NCBI RefSeq assembly: GCF_001424125.1
Contig: NZ_LMQI01000003.1
Span: 35,258 to 99,257, forward strand
Length of the DNA: 64,000 nt
Source: Cellulomonas sp. Leaf395
GTDB taxonomy: Bacteria; Actinomycetota; Actinomycetes; Actinomycetales; Cellulomonadaceae
Direction: 5' to 3'
Below the pieces are notes generated by a model. It ran no database searches and was not told the origin of the DNA. It saw only the letters and a list, made by a program, of their open reading frames with translations. Position 1 is the first letter of the stretch; every line of letters begins with the position of its first letter. Shown here piece by piece: positions 7,971 to 16,744 of this stretch. Made by a program: the position numbers and the translations under genes.

Positions 7971-9262
7971 CGCAGACCATCGCCCCGCCGACGGCATCCC
8001 AGGCCCCTGTGACCGTGGTGCACCCGGCGAACCCGGTGCACCGGACCGGGCTGCGTGGAGCGCTGAGCCGCACCCCGGGACGCCTGCGCGTCGCGGGGGT
8101 CGTGTCCGTCATCGCCGCTGCCGCCGTGGGGGTGATCGGCTGGACCACCGGCCTGGCGCAGTCGCAGGCGCTGTCCGACGCCGACGCGGACACCCGGCAG
8201 CTGGTCGGCATCCAGGACGTCCGCAACGACCTGGTCGTCGCCGACGCGACCGCGACCAACGCGTTCCTGGTGGGCGGTCTGGAGCCGCCCCAGCAGCGTG
8301 CCCGGTACGACGAGGCCGTGGCGTCGGCCGCGAACGGGCTCGCGCAGCTGGCGGGGTCCAACGCCGCCGACGCGGAGCTCCTGGGCGAGGCGACCGCCGG
8401 CCTGACCACCTACACCGGTCTGGTCGAGCAGGCCCGCGCCAACAACCGGCAGGGCTTCCCGGTCGGTGCCGCGTACCTCGACCAGGCGTCGGCAGTCCTG
8501 CGCACCGACGTGCTCCCGCAGCTCGACGAGCTGGTGCAGACCAACAGCGACCGCGTCGACGCGTCGTTCGACTCCGTCGGCTCGGTGCCGTGGCTGCTCA
8601 CGCTCGGCATCCTCGCGCTCGCGGCTCTCGTCGTCGTGCAGGTGTGGCTGGCCAAGCGCACGCACCGTCGGCTGAACGCGGGGCTGTTCTGGGCCACGGT
8701 GCTGGCGCTCGCGGCGAGCATCCTCGGTGCTGTCGTCCTCGGGTCGGCCGCGGCGAAGGCCGGTGACGCGCGCAACGGCCCCTACGACGCGACCGTCTCC
8801 GTGTCCCAGGCGTACTCGCTGGCCAACGACGCGAAGTCCCAAGAGTCGTTCACGCTCATCAAGCGCGGCTCCGGGGCGGCCTACGAGGAGCAGTTCGTCC
8901 TCAACACCGACGAGGCCAGCGAGCTCCTGGCCCGTCCCACGGTCGATCCGGCCCTGTCACCCCTGCTCGACGACTGGGTCGCGTCGCACCAGGAGATCCG
9001 CGCGCTCGACGACGCCGGGAAGTGGGACGAGGCGGTCGCCCTGGCGATCAGCGAGGAACCGGGGGCTCCGAACGACGTGTTCGAGACCTTCTCGACGGCG
9101 GCGTCCAGCAGCCTGGAGGCCAGCGCCGCCCAGACGCACGACGCGTTGGCCGGCTCGGGCGGCTCGTCCGTCCTGATCGGCTGGCTGATGCTCGTCGTCG
9201 GCCTGCTGGCAGCGGTGCTGTCCTGGCGCGGCATCTCGAAGCGAGTGGAGGAGTACCGGTGA
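7967..9262 (+). CDS. glnX: GlnX-like four-span membrane sensor
   Basis: This 431-residue membrane protein has four predicted spans (about 42-60, 207-227, 238-262 and 402-420). They leave two extracytoplasmic helical domains of about 145 and 140 residues. This is the layout of mycobacterial GlnX, which sits between GlnH and PknG and relays amino-acid binding to the kinase. Sequence identity to GlnX is not claimed; the call rests on topology, size and gene order (GlnX-GlnH just upstream of pknG). The two outer domains both look like four-helix sensor domains (for example RNDLVVADATATNAFLVGG). Starts and stops overlap neighbours as GTGA. Confidence 0.75.
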   Translation: MTQTIAPPTASQAPVTVVHPANPVHRTGLRGALSRTPGRLRVAGVVSVIAAAAVGVIGWTTGLAQSQALSDADADTRQLVGIQDVRNDLVVADATATNAFLVGGLEPPQQRARYDEAVASAANGLAQLAGSNAADAELLGEATAGLTTYTGLVEQARANNRQGFPVGAAYLDQASAVLRTDVLPQLDELVQTNSDRVDASFDSVGSVPWLLTLGILALAALVVVQVWLAKRTHRRLNAGLFWATVLALAASILGAVVLGSAAAKAGDARNGPYDATVSVSQAYSLANDAKSQESFTLIKRGSGAAYEEQFVLNTDEASELLARPTVDPALSPLLDDWVASHQEIRALDDAGKWDEAVALAISEEPGAPNDVFETFSTAASSSLEASAAQTHDALAGSGGSSVLIGWLMLVVGLLAAVLSWRGISKRVEEYR

Positions 9263-10218
9263 CCACGACACGTTCCACCACCGCCCTCGGGGTTGTCGTC
9301 GCCTCGTTCGCTCTGCTCGCGGGCTGTGCCGGCGCACCTGCCGCCGCGCCGGTGGCACAGCAGGAGCAGGCGGTCGCCTCGGTCGCGCTTCCCGCCGCGA
9401 CGGTGTGCGACGACGCCAACGAGTCCACGACGTCCTACACCCCGGGCCCGGGCGGTGCGTCCGTCCAGGCCATCCGCGACCGCGGCGCGCTGCACGTGGG
9501 CGTCTCGGCCGACACCCTCCTGATGGGCTCGCGCAACCCGTTGACCGGGCAGATCGAGGGCTTCGACATCGACATGCTGAACGCCGTGTCGGCTGCGATC
9601 TTCGGCGATGCGAGGCCGCTGCAGTTCCGCGTGATCACGTCCGCCCAGCGGCTCGAGGTGCTGGAGAACCACGAGGTCGACCTGGTGGCCCGCACGTTCA
9701 CCATGAACTGCGAGCGCTGGGAGACCATCGCGTTCTCCGCGGAGTACCTGACCGCGGGCCAGAAGGTGCTGGTCACGCGGGACTCCGACGCGCAGAGCAT
9801 CGAGGCGCTCGAAGCCCTCGGCGACCAGCGCGTCTGCGCCCCGGAGGGCACGACGACCCTGGAGCGGCTCCAGGAGACGTACCCCGGGGTCGAGGCCGTC
9901 CCCGCCCCGACGCACACCGGCTGCCTGGTGCTCTTCCAGCAGGGCAAGGTCCAGGCCATCACGGGCGACGACACGATCCTGGCCGGCTTCGTCGCGCAGG
10001 ACCCGTATGCGAAGGTCGTCGGTGAGGCGTTCAGCGCCGAGCCGTACGGCATCGGGGTCGCCGCGGACCAGGTGGACCTCGTGCAGTTTGTGAACGGTGT
10101 GCTCGACCAGGCGAAGGCGGACGGCACCTGGGCCGCGTCGTACGACCGCTGGCTGGGCGCGCTCGGTCCCGCCCCCGCGCCGCCGGTCTCGGTGTACGGC
10201 CGGGTCGACAGCCCGTGA
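9259..10218 (+). CDS. glnH: GlnH-like lipoprotein, amino-acid binding
   Basis: This 319-residue lipoprotein has a signal peptide and a lipobox ALLAGC with the acylated Cys at residue 23. A family 3 solute-binding domain follows (about 70-300), with typical segments IRDRGALHVGVS, GFDIDMLNAVSAAIFG and VDLVARTFTMNCERW. In mycobacteria the matching protein binds aspartate/glutamate and signals to PknG through GlnX rather than feeding an ABC permease. No ABC permease or ATPase gene lies here, which fits a sensor role. The ligand cannot be read directly. GTG start, GTGA overlap with glnX. Confidence 0.85.
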   Translation: MTTTRSTTALGVVVASFALLAGCAGAPAAAPVAQQEQAVASVALPAATVCDDANESTTSYTPGPGGASVQAIRDRGALHVGVSADTLLMGSRNPLTGQIEGFDIDMLNAVSAAIFGDARPLQFRVITSAQRLEVLENHEVDLVARTFTMNCERWETIAFSAEYLTAGQKVLVTRDSDAQSIEALEALGDQRVCAPEGTTTLERLQETYPGVEAVPAPTHTGCLVLFQQGKVQAITGDDTILAGFVAQDPYAKVVGEAFSAEPYGIGVAADQVDLVQFVNGVLDQAKADGTWAASYDRWLGALGPAPAPPVSVYGRVDSP

Positions 10219-11324
10219 GCGGACCTGACGCGCCCGAGGCGCCCGGCAGGCTCGGGGAGCCCATCCCCGCGCCCCAGCTGCTCCGGTACCTCAGCGGGCT
10301 CGAGGCGTGGCTGGCGCACCGCCGCGCCGAGCTCGACCGGTTGGACCAGGCCGCGCAGGCCTCGCCGGCGTCGGAGAGCTACACGGATGACGTGCTGCTC
10401 GCGCTCACGATGTGGCAGGCCATCCGCACGCGGACCGACGAGCTGGTCGAGGTGTGGGACTCGGGCCGGGCTGACGCGGTGGACCGGGAGAAGATGTCCC
10501 AGCTGGTCTGGGGCCGGCTGGACTCCGGTCTCGGCGCAGCGCTGGTCTCCCTGGTCGAGGCCGTGACGCTGTGCGACGCGATGATCTCCCAGGTCCGGGC
10601 ACGCCTCTCGTTCGACCCGGACACCGCGGACCAGGCAGCGCGGTTGCGTGGTCTGCGGGCCGGTCTCGTGCGTGCCGAGGACCTCGCGGGCGTCGACACG
10701 GCTGCGCGCGACCTCGTCGCGGGCCTGCGGTCGCGTGAGCTGAGGCTGGTGACGCAGGCGGCACGTGGCGCGGACATCTCCGGCCCGCTCGCCGAGCTGG
10801 AAGCTCGCGCGGCGCTCGCGGAGCGCGACCTCATCGTGCAGGTGTCCCAGCGGCGCACGCTGGAGAAGGGTCGCGCCGACGCACGTGCCGCGATGGCCGC
10901 GCTGGAGCAGCGGGAGCCGACGCTGCACCAGCTGGCGGACCGGTGCCGTCGGGAGATCGCGCACCCGCCCAGGCTCGCCGTGCCGGACGTGTCCCGGCTG
11001 GGTGCGGTGCCGGAGACGCGCACCGAGCTCGACGCGTTCGTGGACCGGCTCGCGGCCGTCGGCCGGGCGTTCGACGCCGTCGCCGACGCGTACAGCGCCC
11101 CGCTGCGCGAACGGGCGGAGCTGCGGTACCGGCTCGAGGGCGCGCGCGCCGCGGCCGACGCGAACGGCCGCAGCGCCTCCCCGACGGTCCGCTCCGGGTA
11201 TGACGAGGCACGTGAGGTCGTCTCCCGGACACCCTGTGAGATCACCCTGACCCGCTTCCTCGTGGAGCAGTACGAGTACCTCACCCGAGACCTGCCCACG
11301 GTGGGTCAGGAGGGACGACGATGA
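10215..11324 (+). CDS. Coiled-coil protein in PknG operon
   Basis: This 369-residue, Arg/Ala/Glu-rich protein is almost entirely helical, with long heptad-like stretches (for example RAELDRLDQAAQ near the N-terminus and LAERDLIVQVSQRRTLEKG around 195-215). There is no signal peptide, membrane span or recognised domain. It overlaps glnH (GTGA) and pknG (ATGA), so it is coupled between receptor and kinase. Mycobacterial pknG operons do not have an equivalent gene at this position as far as is known. A scaffold or adaptor linking GlnX to PknG is a reasonable guess. Confidence 0.8.
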   Translation: MSGPDAPEAPGRLGEPIPAPQLLRYLSGLEAWLAHRRAELDRLDQAAQASPASESYTDDVLLALTMWQAIRTRTDELVEVWDSGRADAVDREKMSQLVWGRLDSGLGAALVSLVEAVTLCDAMISQVRARLSFDPDTADQAARLRGLRAGLVRAEDLAGVDTAARDLVAGLRSRELRLVTQAARGADISGPLAELEARAALAERDLIVQVSQRRTLEKGRADARAAMAALEQREPTLHQLADRCRREIAHPPRLAVPDVSRLGAVPETRTELDAFVDRLAAVGRAFDAVADAYSAPLRERAELRYRLEGARAAADANGRSASPTVRSGYDEAREVVSRTPCEITLTRFLVEQYEYLTRDLPTVGQEGRR

Positions 11325-13612
11325 TCGCCTGCACCGAACCGGGTTGCACCGGCACCTACGAGGACGGCTACTGCAACGTCTGCGGGTCTCCGCAGGCCGC
11401 GACAGCAGCGGGCGCTCCCGCGTCCGCGACGTCGCTGCTCGGCACGGGGGTCGCCCAGGCGAGCCCCGACCGCTCCGCGGCGGCCGCCGACCCCGACGCC
11501 GAGCGGTCCACCCGCACCGGCCGCACCAGCTCGAGCCGGCTGGCGACGGCCGCGCTCGGGTCGGCCCGGACCGTGGCGATGGGCGCCTCGCGGCCCACGC
11601 GCCGCGTCGGCACGTCGTCGACCCGGCTGCGCGGCGCGCGGCTGGGCGCCGGGCTCACCACCGTGCCGACCGCCCCGGTCCAGGACCCGCTGCAGGCGGT
11701 GATGGCCGTCCCCGAGGTGCCCGAGCGCAAGCGCTTCTGCCCGGCGTGCGGTGCCGAGGTCGGCCGGTCGCGCGACGGGGTTCCCGGCCGGACGGCGGGC
11801 TTCTGCCCGAAGTGCGGCACCCACTTCGACTTCACGCCGTCGCTGAACCCGGGCGACCTGGTGGGCGGTCAGTACGAGGTCGTCGGCTGCCTCGCGCACG
11901 GTGGCCTGGGCTGGATCTACCTGGCGCGCGACCGCAACGTCTCGGGTCGCTGGGTGGTGCTCAAGGGCCTGCTCAACTCCGGGGACCCGGACGCGTACGC
12001 GGCGGCGATCTCGGAGCGGCAGTTCCTGGCCGAGGTCGAGCACCCGCTGATCGTCGAGATCTACAACTTCGCCATGCACGAGGGCGCCGGCTACACCGTC
12101 ATGGAGTTCGTCGGCGGTCGCTCGCTCAAGCAGATCCTGCAGGACCGTCGGGACGAGGCCGGCGGCGTCAACACGCCGCTTCCGGTGGACCAGGCGCTCG
12201 CCTTCGTCCTCGAGATCCTGCCCGCGTTCGCGTACCTGCACGACGTCGGGCTGCTGTTCTGCGACTTCAAGCCGGACAACGTGATCCAGCAGGGCGACGC
12301 GGTCAAGCTCATCGACCTCGGCGGCGTGCGCCGGATCGACGACCTGGCCTCGGCGATCTTCGGCACGGTCGGCTACCAGGCGCCCGAGGTCCCGGAGGTC
12401 GGGCCGTCCGTGGCCTCGGACATCTACACGATCGGCCGCACCCTGGCCACGCTGGTGCTGGACTTCCGCGGCAACACGAGCACCTACGTCGCGTCGCTGC
12501 CCGCCGTGTCGGACACCCCGGTCTTCCAGACGTACGACTCGTTCTACCGGCTGCTGGCCAAGGCGTGCGCCCTCGACCCGTCGGACCGGTTCGCCACGGT
12601 CGACGAGCTGCGCGCGCAGGTTCTCGGCGTGCTCCGCGAGGTCGTCGCCACCGACCGCGGCCCGGGCAGCCCGGCGCTGCACTCGGCCGCCTCCGTGCTG
12701 TTCGAGGCGCCGACCTCCGACGAGGCCGGCCACCCGCTGGCCTGGGACCAGCTGCCCGCGCTCAAGGTCGACGCGAGCGACCCGGCCGCGAGCTGGTTGG
12801 CGGGCGTCAACGTGAGCGACCCGCAGCAGCGCATCGCTGCCCTGGCGGACGCGCCGCAAGACACCGTCGAGGTCCGCCTGCGGCGGACGACGGCCGCGAT
12901 CGAGGCGGGCGCGCAGCAGCTCGTCGACGAGACGATCGCGAAGATCCTCGAGGACGATCCCTGGGAGTGGCGTGCCGCGTGGGTCGGCGGGCTCGCCCAG
13001 CTGAGCACCGGTGACCCGGTCGCGGCCCGCGCCTCGTTCAACGCGGTCTACGGGCAGGTGCCCGGGGAGCTGGCGCCGAAGCTCGCGCTGGCCACCGCGT
13101 GCGAGCTGAGCGGGGAGCCGGACATCGCGGAGTCGCTCTACGTCATCTGCGCCCGCTCGGACGCCAACTACACGGCGCCCGCGGCGTTCGGCCTGGCGCG
13201 CATCCGGCGGGCGCGCGGCGACCTGCGCGGTGCGCTCGCCGCGCTCGACCTGGTGACCGCCACGCGCAGCTCCTACGTCGACTCCCGGATGATGCGGGCG
13301 CACATCCTGGCGACGTCGAGCGGGGACCTGTCGGCGCTGTCCGACGCGCTGGCGAGCGTCCAGACCGTCTCGATCGAGCCGCGGGTACGGGCCGCGCTGC
13401 GGGTCGACGTGCTCGGGTCGGCGCTCGCGACGGTGCTGAAGACGGGTCCGTCGAGCACCGTCCTCCTGGGCGGCGTGCCCGCCCGGGAGCCCGAGCTGCG
13501 GGACGCCCTCGAGGCGGCGCTGCGGGAGTCGGCGGTGCTGAACGACAGCCACGACGAACGGATCGCGCTGGTCGACCAGGCCAACGAGGTCCGTCGGTGG
13601 ACCACGTGGTGA
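11321..13612 (+). CDS. pknG: PknG-type serine/threonine protein kinase
   Basis: This 763-residue cytosolic kinase has the PknG architecture. An N-terminal disordered region holds an extra zinc ribbon (C4, C9, C18, C21). Next come a rubredoxin-like domain (C140, C143, C162, C165), the kinase domain (about 180-425) and a C-terminal TPR domain (about 500-740). PknG hallmarks are AHGGLGWIYLARDRNV, VVLKG (Lys215), a catalytic loop FCDFKPDNV (Asp315) in place of HRD, and LIDLGG (Asp332) in place of DFG. In mycobacteria and corynebacteria PknG phosphorylates GarA/OdhI-type FHA proteins to control 2-oxoglutarate dehydrogenase. The added N-terminal zinc ribbon recurs in the phosphatase and FHA protein of this operon. 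Confidence 0.95.
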   Translation: MIACTEPGCTGTYEDGYCNVCGSPQAATAAGAPASATSLLGTGVAQASPDRSAAAADPDAERSTRTGRTSSSRLATAALGSARTVAMGASRPTRRVGTSSTRLRGARLGAGLTTVPTAPVQDPLQAVMAVPEVPERKRFCPACGAEVGRSRDGVPGRTAGFCPKCGTHFDFTPSLNPGDLVGGQYEVVGCLAHGGLGWIYLARDRNVSGRWVVLKGLLNSGDPDAYAAAISERQFLAEVEHPLIVEIYNFAMHEGAGYTVMEFVGGRSLKQILQDRRDEAGGVNTPLPVDQALAFVLEILPAFAYLHDVGLLFCDFKPDNVIQQGDAVKLIDLGGVRRIDDLASAIFGTVGYQAPEVPEVGPSVASDIYTIGRTLATLVLDFRGNTSTYVASLPAVSDTPVFQTYDSFYRLLAKACALDPSDRFATVDELRAQVLGVLREVVATDRGPGSPALHSAASVLFEAPTSDEAGHPLAWDQLPALKVDASDPAASWLAGVNVSDPQQRIAALADAPQDTVEVRLRRTTAAIEAGAQQLVDETIAKILEDDPWEWRAAWVGGLAQLSTGDPVAARASFNAVYGQVPGELAPKLALATACELSGEPDIAESLYVICARSDANYTAPAAFGLARIRRARGDLRGALAALDLVTATRSSYVDSRMMRAHILATSSGDLSALSDALASVQTVSIEPRVRAALRVDVLGSALATVLKTGPSSTVLLGGVPAREPELRDALEAALRESAVLNDSHDERIALVDQANEVRRWTTW

Positions 13613-14682
13613 CCTGCGGCGCGTGCGCGACGATCGCCGAGGAGGACTCGAGGTTCTGCGAGCACTGCGGCACGCCGCTGGGCGCCCCCGCTCCCGCCGC
13701 TGCCGCTGCAACGGCGGTCGCGGTGGTCGTCCCGGACGAGCCCACGGCCGCCCCGGTGTGCCGGGCGTGCGGCGGGACGATCGCGGCGGACGGCTACTGC
13801 GAGAACTGCGGCGAGCCGGCCGTCGACGAGCGTGACCACTGGAGCGAGCTCCCGTCGGCGCTGGTGGGCGGGGTGTGCGACCGCGGGCGGCGCAAGACTC
13901 GCAACGAGGACGCGATGGCGCTGGGGCTGAGCGGTCCGACCGCCGTCCTCGTGGTCTGCGACGGGGTGTCGAACGTGCCGGACTCCGACATCGCGAGCCT
14001 CACCGCGGCGCGCGCCGCGCGGGACGTCCTGGTCACGGGGTCGGCGGGCAGCACGGTCGGCGCATGGTCGGCGCTCCTGGTCACTGCCGCGGCTGCGGCC
14101 GACCAGGCCATCGCCGACGCCGTCGGGGACACGACGGACCGCGTCGAGCCGCCGTCGTGCACGTTCGTCGCCGCGGTCGTCGACGGCCCGACCGTCGTCG
14201 CGGGCTGGCTCGGGGACTCGCGGGTGTACTGGCTGCCGGACGAGGGGGTCGCCCACCAGGTCAGCGTCGACGACTCCGCGGCGAACGAGATGATCGCGCG
14301 CGGTGTGCCCCGGGCCAAGGCCGAGGCGTCGCGCGAGGGGCATGCCATCACCCGGTGGCTTGGCCCCGATGCCGAGACGGTGGTCCCCGGTACGGGCACC
14401 ACCCGGACGCAGGGACCCGGCTGGGTGCTCGCCTGCTCGGACGGCCTGTGGAACTACTGCTCCGAGGCCACCGACGTCGCCGACCTGCTTCACCGCACCA
14501 TCGCGCAGGTGGGAAACGCCCCGGACGTCATCGCCGCCGAGCTGGTCCGTTGGGCGAACGAGCAGGGTGGGCACGACAACATCACCGCGGCGCTGGCCCG
14601 CGTCGCAGCACCCGTCGATACTGTCCACACCGGGGACACCGGGCACGCCGTGCCGGTCGACCCGGCATCGTCCGCACGCTGA
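13597..14682 (+). CDS. PP2C-type Ser/Thr phosphatase with zinc ribbons
   Basis: This 361-residue protein has two N-terminal zinc ribbons (C7, C10, C21, C24, then a CRACG...CENCG pair starting near C55) and a complete PP2C catalytic domain (about 95-345). Metal-binding motifs are all present: RNEDAMALG, VVCDGVSN, GDSRVYWL, ACSDGLWNY and GGHDNITAAL. It should reverse PknG phosphorylation, from operon position. The start is chosen as the GTG at 13597 because GAGG at 13586-13589 is seven bases upstream. A GTG at 13609 would keep the GTGA-overlap habit but is too far from that site. It overlaps pknG by 16 bases. Confidence 0.9.
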   Translation: MDHVVTCGACATIAEEDSRFCEHCGTPLGAPAPAAAAATAVAVVVPDEPTAAPVCRACGGTIAADGYCENCGEPAVDERDHWSELPSALVGGVCDRGRRKTRNEDAMALGLSGPTAVLVVCDGVSNVPDSDIASLTAARAARDVLVTGSAGSTVGAWSALLVTAAAAADQAIADAVGDTTDRVEPPSCTFVAAVVDGPTVVAGWLGDSRVYWLPDEGVAHQVSVDDSAANEMIARGVPRAKAEASREGHAITRWLGPDAETVVPGTGTTRTQGPGWVLACSDGLWNYCSEATDVADLLHRTIAQVGNAPDVIAAELVRWANEQGGHDNITAALARVAAPVDTVHTGDTGHAVPVDPASSAR

Positions 14683-14695
14683 TCGAGGAGCCACA

Positions 14696-15973
14696 GTGGC
14701 CGACTTCCGTACCGAGGTGTTCCAGAACGAGTTCCTCTCCGACGGTGCCACGGACGTGCACGCGATCGTCACGGTCACCAGCTCCGGCGCGGGTACCGCC
14801 GCCGCCAGCAGCGGGGGAGTCGCGGAGATCGTCATCATCGACACCTCGGGGTCGATGAGCGGCCCGAACATCGACGCCGCCAAGTACGCGGCGCAGGTGG
14901 CGGTCGACCAGATCGCCGACGGCACGTGGTTCTCGGTCATCGGCGGCAGCCACGTGGCCAACCGCGCTTTCCCGTACCCGAACGCGCCGGTCGCGATCGT
15001 GCAGATGGAGCCGGGCGCGCGCGAGGAGGCCAAGCGCGCGATCTCTTACATGCGCCCGTCGGGCGGCACCGCGATGAGCACGTGGTTGCGGCTCGCCGAC
15101 GCGATCTTCGCCGAGGTTCCGCAGGTGGCGCAGAAGCACGCGATCCTGCTCACGGACGGTCGCAACGAGTCGGAGCCGCGCGGCGAGCTGTCGTCGGCGA
15201 TCCGCGCCGTCACCGGGCACTTCCAGTGCGACGCGCGCGGCGTCGGCTCCAGCTGGGAGGTCGCCGAGCTGCGCGAGATCGCTACGGCGCTGCTGGGCAC
15301 CGTGGACCTGATCCGCAACCCGGCCGACATCGCGGCGGACTTCAAGGCGCTGGTCAACGAGTCGATGTCCAAGGGTGTCGCCGATGCGGAGCTGCGCGTC
15401 TGGGCGCCGCAGGGCGCGCAGGTCCTGTTCGTCCGGCAGGTCGCCCCGACGGTCGAGGACATCACCGCGCGACGCACGGAGGTGAACGCCCTGACCGGCG
15501 CGTACCCCACCGGGGCGTGGGGGGACGAGTCCCGCGACTACCACGTGGCGATCCGGGTGCCGTCGAAGCCTGTCGGCTCGGAGCAGCTGGCGGCGCGCGT
15601 GCAGATCGCGGTCGGCGGTGACGTGCTGGCCTCCGGGCTGGTCAAGGCTCGCTGGTCCGACGACAGCTCGCTGACGGCCCGCATCAACCCCGAGGTCGCG
15701 CACTACACGGGGCAGGCCGAGCTCGCGTCGGTCATCCAGGAAGGCCTGGCCGCGAAGGCGTCCGGCGACGAGGCCACCGCGACCGTGAAGCTGGGCCGCG
15801 CGGTGCAGCTGGCCGCGGAGACCGGCAACGAGGAGGCCACGTCCCGGCTGCGGCGCGTGGTCGAGATCGACGACGAGGAACAGGGCACGGTGCGACTCAA
15901 GCGCAACACCGACAAGCTCGACGAGATGGCGCTCGACACGGCCTCGACAAAGACCACCCGGGTCCGCCGGTGA
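14696..15973 (+). CDS. VWA domain protein
   Basis: This 425-residue protein has a von Willebrand factor A domain (about 43-220) with an intact MIDAS, DTSGSMSG (Asp49, Ser51, Ser53), and the later TAMSTWLRLADAIF and AILLTDGRN segments. A beta-rich middle (about 240-345) and a charged helical C-terminus (about 350-425) follow. There is no signal peptide, so it is cytosolic. Cytosolic VWA proteins encoded with AAA+ ATPases often act as metal-dependent adaptors; the CbxX-type ATPase of the same operon is a candidate partner. GTG start with GAGGAG five bases upstream, 13 bases after the phosphatase stop, the only non-overlapping junction downstream of telA and its partner. Confidence 0.88.
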   Translation: MADFRTEVFQNEFLSDGATDVHAIVTVTSSGAGTAAASSGGVAEIVIIDTSGSMSGPNIDAAKYAAQVAVDQIADGTWFSVIGGSHVANRAFPYPNAPVAIVQMEPGAREEAKRAISYMRPSGGTAMSTWLRLADAIFAEVPQVAQKHAILLTDGRNESEPRGELSSAIRAVTGHFQCDARGVGSSWEVAELREIATALLGTVDLIRNPADIAADFKALVNESMSKGVADAELRVWAPQGAQVLFVRQVAPTVEDITARRTEVNALTGAYPTGAWGDESRDYHVAIRVPSKPVGSEQLAARVQIAVGGDVLASGLVKARWSDDSSLTARINPEVAHYTGQAELASVIQEGLAAKASGDEATATVKLGRAVQLAAETGNEEATSRLRRVVEIDDEEQGTVRLKRNTDKLDEMALDTASTKTTRVRR

Positions 15974-16743
15974 GCACCGTCACCTGCCCCAACGGTCACC
16001 CCTCCACCTCGACCGACTACTGCGACGTCTGCGGCTCGCCCATCGAGGCGGCTGTCTCGGTGGAGGCGCCCGCGCCCGCTGCGCCGTCCTCGACGGGGAC
16101 GGCGACGACCTGCCCGCACTGCGGGGCCCCCGCGTCGTCGCTGGCCCTGTTCTGCGAGGTGTGCGGCTACGACTTCACGACGGGTACCGCACCGGCCCCG
16201 ATCCCTGCCCCGGCCCCGATCCCTGCCCCGGCCTCGGACCCGGCGCCGGCCTCGAGCCCCGCTCCTGCGAGCACCCCGACACCGGCGGTCGAGGCCGATC
16301 CCGCCGGCACGGCGCTCCCCACCCCTGCCCCCGAGGGCGAGGACTCGTGGGTCGCCGAGATCTGGGTCGACCCGGACTGGTACGCGGCGCAGAAGGCCGA
16401 GGACCCGATGCCGTCGGCCGGTCTGCCCGGCCTGGTCCCGCTGCGGGAGCGCAGCGTGCTCGTCGGCCGTCCGTCGGTGTCCCGCAACATCCACCCCGCG
16501 GTCGACTGCGGCACGGACTCCGGCGTCTCCCGCCGGCACTGCCAGCTCAACACCGACGGCCAGCGGTGGTGGGTGGAGGACCTGCAGTCCGCCAACGGCA
16601 CCTACGTGAGCCGCGCGGGCGACCCTCTGCCGACCACCCCGATCCCCGCCGGCCAGCGCCGGGAGATCGAGGACGGCGACCGGCTCTACCTCGGGGCGTG
16701 GACCCGCATCGTGATCCGGACGGCGCTGCCGGGCGAGGTCTGA
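15970..16743 (+). CDS. FHA domain protein with zinc ribbons
   Basis: This 257-residue protein has an N-terminal zinc ribbon (C6, C18, C21 with His10 as a possible ligand), a second ribbon (CPHCG ... CEVCG, about 50-70), a Pro/Ala linker (about 78-125) and an FHA domain (about 150-250). The FHA phosphothreonine-binding residues are visible in LVGRPSVSRN, SRRHCQL and SANGTYVS. FHA domains read phosphothreonine, so it is the likely reader of PknG activity. It lacks the N-terminal phospho-motif arrangement of GarA/OdhI, so it is not simply GarA. It overlaps the VWA stop as GTGA. The linker holds a perfect 18-bp duplication at 16195-16230. Confidence 0.88.
   Translation: MSTVTCPNGHPSTSTDYCDVCGSPIEAAVSVEAPAPAAPSSTGTATTCPHCGAPASSLALFCEVCGYDFTTGTAPAPIPAPAPIPAPASDPAPASSPAPASTPTPAVEADPAGTALPTPAPEGEDSWVAEIWVDPDWYAAQKAEDPMPSAGLPGLVPLRERSVLVGRPSVSRNIHPAVDCGTDSGVSRRHCQLNTDGQRWWVEDLQSANGTYVSRAGDPLPTTPIPAGQRREIEDGDRLYLGAWTRIVIRTALPGEV
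16195..16230 (+). repeat. 18-bp tandem duplication in FHA linker
   Basis: GCCCCGATCCCTGCCCCG occurs twice in a row (16195-16212, 16213-16230), encoding a repeated Pro/Ala/Ile linker segment. It is in frame and only lengthens the flexible linker. Confidence 0.85.
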
Positions 16744-16744
16744 C

